From Pseudomonadota bacterium (GTDB lineage Bacteria; BMS3Abin14): a DNA stretch of 5,647 nucleotides. Both the position numbers and the translations under genes were made by a program. Shown here in pieces: positions 1 through 5,647 of this stretch. The notes under the pieces are model-generated. The model made no database searches and was not told the DNA's origin. It was given only the letters and a program-made list of their open reading frames with translations. Positions within the stretch are counted from its first letter, which is position 1. The number at the start of each line of letters is the position of its first letter. The stretch covers positions 1 through 5,647 of the forward strand of contig QIFJ01000270.1 of assembly GCA_003229755.1 (NCBI GenBank), read 5' to 3'.

Positions 1-454
1 TCCTTCCGTAGTGGCTTACTGGATGCGGCTCCCCATCCTCACTCACTGCTGATCCCGGCCTGCTGGGTCCGGCTGCGGCAATACTGGAAACATAAATAAA
101 TGTCTTTACGCTCCGGTTCGCCCTGAGCGTAGCCTCAGCCAGGTTTCTACAGCCCTTGGCGTTGACGTTAAAGTACTCATCCCGGTTTACGGCCGCAACC
201 GCACCTGCGAGATGGAATACGGCATCTACACCGGCAGCACCTTCTTCAAGAGCATTCCTTGATCCGAGATCGCCCTTTACCAGATCGACGGGAAGGCCCT
301 TGAGCCACCCAGACCGGCCTGTATCGCGGACAAGACATCTGACCTGAGTATCCCTGCTGAGCAGAAACTCAACCAGATGACTTCCGATAAAGCCCGTCCC
401 GCCGGTAACGAAACAGGACCGGATCTCCCGGAGAGGCATATCATTATCTACCAT
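1..454 (-). CDS. NAD(P)-dependent epimerase/dehydratase, extended SDR family (partial, C-terminus beyond window)
   Basis: The first 151 codons of a short-chain dehydrogenase/reductase of the extended (epimerase/dehydratase) type are visible. Residues 15-27 form the Rossmann nucleotide-binding turn with the TGGTGFIG motif. LVRD at 41-44 puts Arg43 just after the second strand, which in this family tends to favour NADP(H). KGDL at 60-63, HLAGAV at 81-86, a conserved NVNAKGCRNL block at 96-105 and YVSS at 121-124 (probable catalytic Ser) follow. Tyr149 should open the catalytic YxxxK, but its Lys lies past the left edge, so the substrate-binding C-terminal half is not seen. The start is uncertain: ATG at 454 has no clear Shine-Dalgarno, ATG at 439 (residue 6) is an alternative, and the frame stays open to a stop at 482-484. 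It is co-directional with polA across a 126-base spacer. Family assignment is firm. The substrate (nucleotide sugar, sterol-like or other) is unknown. Confidence 0.9.
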   Translation of the reverse strand, partial: MVDNDMPLREIRSCFVTGGTGFIGSHLVEFLLSRDTQVRCLVRDTGRSGWLKGLPVDLVKGDLGSRNALEEGAAGVDAVFHLAGAVAAVNRDEYFNVNAKGCRNLAEATLRANRSVKTFIYVSSIAAAGPSRPGSAVSEDGEPHPVSHYGR

Positions 455-501
455 AAGCGGTTTAGTGCGGTCAATTTGCGATTACACGTGTCGCGTTCAA
501 T

Positions 502-569
502 GTCCAAGGTCCAAGGTCCAAGGTTTCATATTCAATTTCACGTTGGTCGTTGGTCATTGGTCGTTGGAC
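502..569. repeat. Two facing clusters of degenerate 7-base tandem repeats in the polA-SDR spacer
   Basis: On the plus strand three perfect tandem copies of GTCCAAG occupy 502-522, followed by one extra G. After 19 bases of AT-rich sequence, four heptamers follow at 542-569: GTTGGTC, GTTGGTC, ATTGGTC and GTTGGAC. The second cluster read on the minus strand is again of the form xxxCCAA, so the two clusters are imperfect inverted repeats of the same unit. In the transcript they could pair through CCAA/TTGG blocks every 7 bases, and a smaller local hairpin is possible at 558-571 (TGGTC / GACCA around a 4-base loop). No T-run follows, so it is not a standard intrinsic terminator. The role is unknown. 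The array lies entirely between the polA stop and the next gene. Confidence 0.8.
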
Positions 570-580
570 CACCCCGGCTT

Positions 581-3268
581 TCAATGGGCTTCGGTCCAAT
601 TCTTCCCAATTCCGATATCCACGACAAGAGGCACGGCAAGTTCCACAACATTTTCCATGGCCGGACCAACTATCCCCGCGGTCTGTTCCATTTTATCTTC
701 GGGTACCTCGAAGACAAGTTCGTCGTGGACCTGCAGAAGCATCCTGGCTTCAGGAACTTCCTTTTTCAGCTGGTCCTGAATATGCAGCATAGCTATCTTG
801 ATAAGGTCCGCCGCTGTTCCCTGGATGGGAGTATTGACAGCCATCCTTTCGGCAAGCTGCCTTATATTGGGGTTTGATGATCCCAGTTCAGGCAGGTAAC
901 GCCTTCTCATTGACAGCGTCGTAACATATCCCGTTTCCGCGGCCTCAGTGAGGGTTCTATCAATGTACTCTTTCACTCCGCTGTAGGTTTCGAAGTAATT
1001 GCTGATGATATCAGCTGCTGCCTTGGGGTGGATTCCAAGCTCCTTTCCCAGCCCGAAGGCACTCATGCCGTAGATAATCCCGAAATTAACCACCTTTGCC
1101 CGCCTTCTGAGCTCCGAATCCACATCTACTGCCGCGCCCAGGATCTCCCGGGCGGTCTGCTCATGAATATCCCCTTCCTCTCTGAAGATGGCATTGAGCC
1201 TCTCATCTCCGGAAAGATGGGCAAGAACCCGCAGTTCGATCTGGGAATAGTCGGCACAGAGAAGAACACTGCCATCCGGTGCTATGAACGCTTCCCTGAT
1301 CCTTCGTCCCAGCTCTGTGCGAACCGGGATATTCTGAAGGTTGGGATTTGAACTCGACAGCCGTCCGGTTGCTGTAGCAGTCTGGTTAAATGACGTATGG
1401 ATCCTTCCTGTCTCGGGATTCACAAGACCCGGAAGAGAATCAATATACGTGGATTTGAGCTTGGCCAGGCTCCTGTAGTCAAGCACCATGGCAGGAAGGT
1501 GATGTCTCTCTGAAAGCTCGATCAGGACGTCACCGCTCGTTGAATATCCTGTCTTTGTTTTCTTGATAACAGGAAGTTCAAGATCTTCGAAGAGGACCTG
1601 TCCCAGCTGGCGCGGCGAATTGATATTGAAGTCCCTGCCCGCCTCCTGGTGTATTTTCCCCTCCAGGGCAGACAACTTCTCTTTAACTTCTCCGGAAAGG
1701 CCGTCCAGGTGTCCAGTGTCCAGAAGGATCCCGGCAAGCTCCATCTGGGCGAGTACCTGAACGAGTGGCATCTCAACGTCCCGGAAAAGAGCTGATAATC
1801 CAAGGTTCTTTACTTCGTCACCGAGCAGATCGGCAGCCCTGTAGGTTACATCGGCATCTTCACAGGAATACCCACAGGCATTTTCCAGAGATACCTCATA
1901 GAAGGGAACCTGCTTTTTTCCGCTCCCCGCAACATCTTTAAAGCTTATCATCGTGTGATTGAAATACTCGGCGGCGATCTCCGCCAGACTGTGGGACCTT
2001 CGTGAGGGATTGACAAGATAGGATGCCACCATAGTATCGAACTCTATTCCCTCAAGAGGCCAGCCGGCACGGGAAAGAACCTGGAGGTCGTACTTTATGT
2101 TCTGCCCTATCTTCCCCTTTTCAGGATCTGCAAGGACGGTTGACAGGGCCTCCTTGACCCTGTCTGTGTCCAATTGGTCAGGGACTCCCAGATAGCTGTG
2201 GGCCAGGGGAATATAGGCAGCCTGTCCCTGCTCCCAGGAAAATGATATGCCCACCAGGTTTGCGATAACTGCGTCACGGCTGTCCGTCTCCACATCCAGG
2301 GCGAACCACCCGGCCAAGCCAAGGTTTTTCACCAGCTCCGACAGGTCCCGCTCAGTCAGCACCAGCCTGTAACCCTCCCGTTCCAGGGAGGATCTGGGTG
2401 AAAGTTCTTTTAAGAATCGTGTGAACTGGAGTTCGCTGAAGATATTTCTGAGAGCCTCATCGTCCGGATCCTTCATGGACAGGTTATCAAGGGTAACGTC
2501 CATGGGCACATCCCTGTCCAGGGTAACAAGGGAAAAGGAGAGCCTTACTGAATCAATCTCACTGGCAAGGCTCTGGCCCGCTTTCCCCGTTATCTCATCA
2601 CTGTGCTCCAGGAGCGATTCCAGGTCTCCGAAGCGGGATATGAGCTTGCCTGCCGTCTTGGGGCCGACCCCGGTGAGGCCAGGCACATTGTCACTCGAAT
2701 CACCCATCAGCGCGAGGACATCCGGTACATGCTCCGGATCCACACCAAAGCGCTCTTTTACTTCTTCAGTCCCGATCCATCGGTCCTTCATGGTATCGAG
2801 CATCCGCACACCATGGGAGACAAGCTGCATGAGATCCTTGTCTGAGGAGACGATGACAATGTCATCTACCTCTTCTGCAAACTTGTCTACAAGGGTAGCG
2901 ATAATATCGTCGGCTTCATAGCCATCCAGGCGCAGTGCGGCAATATTAAAGGCTCTGGTGAGATCTTCGATCCGCGGTATCTGGACCTTCAGATCATCCG
3001 GCATGGGAGGGCGGTTAGCCTTGTAATCAGGGAAGATCTCGTGGCGATGGGTTGGGCCCGGAGAGTCCAGCACCATTGCCACGTAGTTCGGCTCCTGCTC
3101 CCTGAGAACCTTCAGCAGCATATTGGTGAAACCGAAGATGGCGTTGGTGGGAAAGCCCTCTTTTGTGGAAAGACCCCTGATGGCGTGGTACGCCCTGTAG
3201 ATGTATGAGCTGCCGTCTATCAGGAAGAGTGTTTTTTTCGCAGGCCCTTTGGAGCTTTCTCTAGACAA
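581..3268 (-). CDS. polA: DNA polymerase I (5'-nuclease, 3'-5' exonuclease and polymerase domains)
   Basis: Complete 895-residue family A DNA polymerase, which fills gaps, removes RNA primers from Okazaki fragments and acts in excision repair. The N-terminal 5'-nuclease domain (about 1-290) keeps the metal-binding acidic residues: Asp18 in LIDGSS, Asp68, Glu118/Asp120/Asp121 in GYEADD, Asp143/Asp145 in SSDKD, and Asp190/Asp193 in GDSSDN, followed by the helix-hairpin-helix GLTGVGPKTAGKL. The proofreading domain (about 300-490) is intact, with Asp325/Glu327 (DVE), Asn390/Asp394 (NIKYD) and Tyr467/Asp471 (YSCED). The polymerase domain has TATGRLSSSNPNLQNIPVR, motif A DYSQIE (Asp673, Glu678), an O-helix with Arg721, Lys725, Phe729 and Tyr733, and motif C VHDE (His848, Asp849). 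Length is slightly below the E. coli enzyme (928). The start is TTG at 3268: an in-frame stop lies two codons upstream and the first in-frame Met is residue 50, inside the nuclease domain. It overlaps the ilvE stop by 8 bases, which suggests translational coupling. Confidence 0.98.
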   Translation of the reverse strand: MSRESSKGPAKKTLFLIDGSSYIYRAYHAIRGLSTKEGFPTNAIFGFTNMLLKVLREQEPNYVAMVLDSPGPTHRHEIFPDYKANRPPMPDDLKVQIPRIEDLTRAFNIAALRLDGYEADDIIATLVDKFAEEVDDIVIVSSDKDLMQLVSHGVRMLDTMKDRWIGTEEVKERFGVDPEHVPDVLALMGDSSDNVPGLTGVGPKTAGKLISRFGDLESLLEHSDEITGKAGQSLASEIDSVRLSFSLVTLDRDVPMDVTLDNLSMKDPDDEALRNIFSELQFTRFLKELSPRSSLEREGYRLVLTERDLSELVKNLGLAGWFALDVETDSRDAVIANLVGISFSWEQGQAAYIPLAHSYLGVPDQLDTDRVKEALSTVLADPEKGKIGQNIKYDLQVLSRAGWPLEGIEFDTMVASYLVNPSRRSHSLAEIAAEYFNHTMISFKDVAGSGKKQVPFYEVSLENACGYSCEDADVTYRAADLLGDEVKNLGLSALFRDVEMPLVQVLAQMELAGILLDTGHLDGLSGEVKEKLSALEGKIHQEAGRDFNINSPRQLGQVLFEDLELPVIKKTKTGYSTSGDVLIELSERHHLPAMVLDYRSLAKLKSTYIDSLPGLVNPETGRIHTSFNQTATATGRLSSSNPNLQNIPVRTELGRRIREAFIAPDGSVLLCADYSQIELRVLAHLSGDERLNAIFREEGDIHEQTAREILGAAVDVDSELRRRAKVVNFGIIYGMSAFGLGKELGIHPKAAADIISNYFETYSGVKEYIDRTLTEAAETGYVTTLSMRRRYLPELGSSNPNIRQLAERMAVNTPIQGTAADLIKIAMLHIQDQLKKEVPEARMLLQVHDELVFEVPEDKMEQTAGIVGPAMENVVELAVPLVVDIGIGKNWTEAH

Positions 3269-4178
3269 CCGTTAACCAGTCCCGGTGTCGTGGGTCCTGT
3301 CCTTTGACAACCTTGAAATAGACATCCTGGATGGCTTTCGTGATGGGTCCCGGTTTACCCTCACCTATGGTTCTGTCGTCCACCATGCGGATCGGGGTGA
3401 CCTCTGCCGCGGTTCCAGTGAAAAATGCTTCTTCAGCGATGTAAAGCTCGTCTCTGGTGAACCTGGTTTCAACGATCTCATGGCCGAGCTCTTCCGCCAG
3501 TGTCATAACCGTATCCCTTGTGATACCGGCAAGGACTGATGTCAGAGGCGTTGTCTTGATCCGGCCGCCGCTGACGACAAAGAGGTTCTCCCCACTTCCT
3601 TCGCTGACATAGCCTTCCGTGTCCAGCAGGATGGTTTCATCGTACCCCGCTTGAATGGCCTCCCTTTTTGCTAATATAGAGTTGACATACGCTCCGTTGA
3701 CCTTCGCTTTGCTCATCATGGCATTTACGTGATTCCTGCAAAAGGAGGAGATCTTGGCACTTATCCCTTTTTTGAGACCCTCTTCGCCCAGATAGGCGCC
3801 CCAGGCCCAGGAGGCGATGAAAACACCTACGGGATGATCTTCCTTGACGAGCAGGCCCATCGGGCCATCCTTCAGATAGACAACCGGCCTTATGTACCCG
3901 TCGGACAGACCGTTTACACGCACCACATCAAGATGCGCATTCCAGAGAGTATCCCAGGCGTAGGGCACTTCAATCCTGCAGATGTGACATGAATCGTACA
4001 ATCTCTTTAAATGTTCGGTCAGACGGAAGATAGCAGGACCATCGGGAGTATCGTAATAACGTATCCCCTCGAAAATTCCTAACCCGTAGTGAAGTGTGTG
4101 GGTCAGAACATGGACTTTTGCATCCTCCCAGTCCACCATCTGACCGTTCATCCATATTTTGGCTACTGAGTCAACCAT
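3261..4178 (-). CDS. ilvE: Branched-chain amino acid aminotransferase (class IV PLP enzyme)
   Basis: This 305-residue cytoplasmic enzyme transfers amino groups between glutamate and the 2-keto acids of leucine, isoleucine and valine, the last step of their synthesis. Residues match the fold-type IV BCAT pattern at nearly E. coli IlvE numbering: Tyr31 and Phe36 in YGLGIFEGIR, Arg59, Tyr95/Arg97 in GYIRP, YLKDGPMGL at 101-109, Trp126 and Tyr129, the PLP-binding Lys159 in SKAKVNGAY, Glu193 in EGSGENLF, GITRDT at 218-223 and TGTAAEVTPI at 254-263. These features favour a BCAT over D-amino-acid transaminase or aminodeoxychorismate lyase of the same class. ATG at 4178 is chosen because GGAGG lies 7 bases upstream. 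An in-frame GTG at 4205 would add nine residues encoded by a T-tract and by the Shine-Dalgarno itself. The gene follows glnE after 48 bases and overlaps polA. Confidence 0.96.
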   Translation of the reverse strand: MVDSVAKIWMNGQMVDWEDAKVHVLTHTLHYGLGIFEGIRYYDTPDGPAIFRLTEHLKRLYDSCHICRIEVPYAWDTLWNAHLDVVRVNGLSDGYIRPVVYLKDGPMGLLVKEDHPVGVFIASWAWGAYLGEEGLKKGISAKISSFCRNHVNAMMSKAKVNGAYVNSILAKREAIQAGYDETILLDTEGYVSEGSGENLFVVSGGRIKTTPLTSVLAGITRDTVMTLAEELGHEIVETRFTRDELYIAEEAFFTGTAAEVTPIRMVDDRTIGEGKPGPITKAIQDVYFKVVKGQDPRHRDWLTVV

Positions 4179-4184
4179 CTTCAA

Positions 4185-4190
4185 GCCTCC
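4185..4190 (-). promoter_or_regulatory. Strong Shine-Dalgarno of ilvE
   Basis: On the minus strand GGAGGC ends 6 bases before ATG 4178, giving close to ideal spacing from the GGAGG core. It fixes the ilvE start at 4178 rather than the upstream in-frame GTG at 4205. It is the only near-consensus ribosome binding site among the three gene starts visible in the window. Confidence 0.85.
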
Positions 4191-4192
4191 GT

Positions 4193-4229
4193 AAAAAACA
4201 AACACGGGTTGAGTGATAAACCCATGTCA
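4193..4229 (-). terminator. Candidate intrinsic terminator or attenuator between glnE and ilvE
   Basis: Read on the minus strand, bases 4227-4219 (ACATGGGTT) can pair with 4210-4202 (AACCCGTGT) as a 9-bp stem containing one G.U wobble, around the 8-base loop TATCACTC. The 3' arm runs into TTG and then six T residues (4198-4193). The stem begins in the glnE stop codon, and the T-tract ends two bases before the ilvE Shine-Dalgarno. Stem plus U-tract is the intrinsic terminator layout, but the stem is only moderately GC-rich and the tract is broken by one G, so efficiency may be partial. No room for a promoter remains between it and ilvE, so if glnE and ilvE share a transcript it would act as a read-through or attenuation point. 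Confidence 0.5.
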
Positions 4230-5647
4230 GGATAACTCTACCTCTATATGACCAAGGATACTGTCGAATATTTCCCTGACCTCTTCCCTGGTTTTCTTGA
4301 CTTCATCCAGGAATCCGGCCAGCGAATCCGATGTCCCCTCCTGACCCAGTCGTCTTGCAAGGGGCCTTAACCTTTCCTTGTCCAGAAATATCCGGTGGTC
4401 CGATCTGTTCTGATATATGTGCTGCCGGTTCTCGATACATCTGTAAAATGAGTATGCGCGGCGCAGTGTATTATACTGTTTTTCCTCAACAAGTCCAGCT
4501 TGACTGAGGGTTTCGAGGGCCTCCATCGTTGACGTAGACCTGACTTGAGGATGTTTGCCTCCGAAGTGCAACTGCATGACCTGAACAGCAAACTCGATAT
4601 CCACCAGACCGCCCCATCCTAACTTAATATCGTAGAACTTGCCCCCGGTTTCAGAGGATATTTCAGCTTCCATCCTGTCACGGATACGACGGATCTCGGT
4701 TACGTCCTCCACACTGAAGTCCCGCCTGTAAACCAGATCCTGAAGCTGATCGTTAACCTTTTCCATGAACGATTCGTCACCAGCGACGCACCTTGCCTTG
4801 ATCAGGGCCTGCTGTTCCCATGCCATGGCTTCCTCTGCATGGTATCTGGCAAACGACTCCCAGCTGGTAACAAGGGGTCCGGCATGCCCCGAAGGCCTGA
4901 GCCTCATATCTATGCGGTACAGAAGCCCCTCCCCTGTAGGGCTGGAAAGGATCGTGATCATCCGCTGAGCTGCCCATGTATAGTACTCCCTGCTCCTTTC
5001 GTCTCCCTCGTAAAGGAAGATCAGATCCAGGTCGGAGCTGTAGTTCATCTCCTTGCCGCCCATTTTCCCCATGGCCACCACTGTGAACCTGCCATTCTCG
5101 CAGGGCGTCATCTTCTTTTTATAAGCGTCTCTGAATGCAAGTCGGCGGGAGGTATCAAGGATTATCTCCGACAATTTCGTCAGTTCCCTGTTTGCAGCCG
5201 GCAGGTCTCTCAGGCCCAGAAGATCACCAAGGCCGATCCTGAGCATCTCACCGTTCCTGAACCTCCTCATCATGATAAGTTCATCCTCGAAGGACGGACT
5301 GCCATTTATCATGTCCCTGAGTTCAGCAGTGAGGTCCTCCCTGGATTTACCGGCGGATAGATCCTCAGTAACTACCATGAGGTCTAACAGGTCCGGTTGA
5401 CTGATCAGGAGTCCCGAGAGGTGTTGTGAAAAGCCGAATACAGTTACGAGCAGCTTGATGGATTCGGGATTTTGCGCGAGCAGGGCATAGTATGATGCCC
5501 TTGCGCCGACCCTGCGGATGAAGCGCTCCAGGTTGATGAGAACGTGATCCGGGTCGGGGGATTCCTTCAACTCATCCAGCAGGCGGGGAGCTATCCTCCT
5601 GAGAAGATCCCTGCAGCTATCCGGGAAATGGCCGAACTCCGGCCCGT
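4227..5647 (-). CDS. glnE: Bifunctional glutamine synthetase adenylyltransferase/deadenylase, C-terminal half (partial)
   Basis: GlnE attaches AMP to, and removes it from, a tyrosine of glutamine synthetase in response to PII/nitrogen status. The window shows the last 472 residues, about half of a typical 950-residue protein. Numbered from the first visible codon, a helical region containing SPDPDHVL and RRVGARASYYALLAQNPES (about 29-62) leads into a nucleotidyltransferase domain. Its signature MGKMGGKEMNYSSDLDL (192-208) carries the metal-binding Asp205 and Asp207, with the third carboxylate Asp246 in DMRLRPSG. WEQQALIKAR (276-285) and the conserved GGLVDIEF (345-352) precede the C-terminal helical bundle. 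The end of the chain and the WEQQALIKAR-type block fit the C-terminal adenylylating domain rather than the N-terminal deadenylylating one. The reading frame is open through the right edge, so TTG 5570 is not its start. The gene stops 48 bases before ilvE. Confidence 0.96.
   Translation of the reverse strand, partial: GPEFGHFPDSCRDLLRRIAPRLLDELKESPDPDHVLINLERFIRRVGARASYYALLAQNPESIKLLVTVFGFSQHLSGLLISQPDLLDLMVVTEDLSAGKSREDLTAELRDMINGSPSFEDELIMMRRFRNGEMLRIGLGDLLGLRDLPAANRELTKLSEIILDTSRRLAFRDAYKKKMTPCENGRFTVVAMGKMGGKEMNYSSDLDLIFLYEGDERSREYYTWAAQRMITILSSPTGEGLLYRIDMRLRPSGHAGPLVTSWESFARYHAEEAMAWEQQALIKARCVAGDESFMEKVNDQLQDLVYRRDFSVEDVTEIRRIRDRMEAEISSETGGKFYDIKLGWGGLVDIEFAVQVMQLHFGGKHPQVRSTSTMEALETLSQAGLVEEKQYNTLRRAYSFYRCIENRQHIYQNRSDHRIFLDKERLRPLARRLGQEGTSDSLAGFLDEVKKTREEVREIFDSILGHIEVELS

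Noticed and set aside
443..474. Sigma-70-like promoter for the SDR gene (TTGACC at 474-469 and GATAAT at 448-443, minus strand)
   Set aside because: The boxes resemble consensus, but the spacer is 20 bases and the predicted transcript would begin at or beyond the candidate ATG codons. This is too weak to annotate.
484..491. 8-base palindrome ACACGTGT as an operator site
   Set aside because: A single short palindrome with no second copy or regulator nearby is expected by chance.
377..877. 166-codon plus-strand open frame across the polA 3' end and the spacer
   Set aside because: It lies antisense to the well-supported polA and SDR genes, shows no recognisable domain, and reads straight through the heptamer repeats. 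It is a shadow frame.
2421..2921. 166-codon plus-strand open frame opposite the polA nuclease domain
   Set aside because: Its Ser/Arg-rich composition is typical of the antisense of a coding sequence. The opposite strand encodes conserved catalytic motifs.
4179..4205. Nine-residue N-terminal extension of IlvE from GTG 4205
   Set aside because: These codons consist of the terminator T-tract and the GGAGG Shine-Dalgarno. ATG 4178 matches the length and residue numbering of the family.
4839..5360. 173-codon plus-strand open frame inside glnE
   Set aside because: It is antisense to the conserved nucleotidyltransferase core of GlnE, and its translation shows no family motif or ribosome binding site of note.
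5568..5570. TTG 5570 as the start of a short GlnE-like protein
   Set aside because: The frame continues open upstream to the window edge, and the 25 extra residues (including RDLLRRIAPRLLDEL) fit the GlnE helical region. The gene is therefore cut by the window, not truncated.

Overview
The window is an ordinary, densely coded stretch of a bacterial chromosome. All four recognisable genes lie on the minus strand and are read from right to left: glnE (3' half only), ilvE, polA, and the 5' half of an NAD(P)-dependent epimerase/dehydratase (extended SDR family). A GlnE-type glutamine synthetase adenylyltransferase, moderate GC content and housekeeping enzymes close to the Gram-negative pattern suggest a proteobacterium or a member of the Desulfobacterota (former Deltaproteobacteria). 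That placement is inferred from protein flavour and from the heptamer repeats beside polA; the sequence holds no rRNA or other taxonomic marker.

Layout. Positions 4227-5647 encode the C-terminal, adenylylating half of GlnE, whose start lies beyond the right edge. A 48-base gap (4179-4226) follows, holding a hairpin with a T-rich tail and then a strong Shine-Dalgarno for ilvE. IlvE (3261-4178) is a complete class IV branched-chain aminotransferase. polA (581-3268) begins with a TTG codon that overlaps the ilvE stop by 8 bases and encodes a full three-domain DNA polymerase I with intact 5'-nuclease, proofreading and polymerase motifs. A 126-base spacer (455-580) carries two clusters of degenerate 7-base tandem repeats in opposite orientation. 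The SDR gene (about 454 down to position 1) runs off the left edge just inside its YxxxK active-site motif.

How the genes fit together. GlnE tunes glutamine synthetase to nitrogen status and IlvE moves amino groups between glutamate and branched-chain amino acids, so these two share nitrogen metabolism. PolA is a replication and repair enzyme that appears to be tied to ilvE by translational overlap rather than by pathway. The SDR probably acts on a sugar-nucleotide or similar substrate, but the substrate cannot be read from this fragment. I see no tRNA, rRNA, CRISPR array, mobile element, toxin-antitoxin or defence module, and no evidence of a new biological system. The points worth a second look are the heptamer repeat island, the hairpin/T-tract between glnE and ilvE, and the TTG-coupled ilvE-polA junction.
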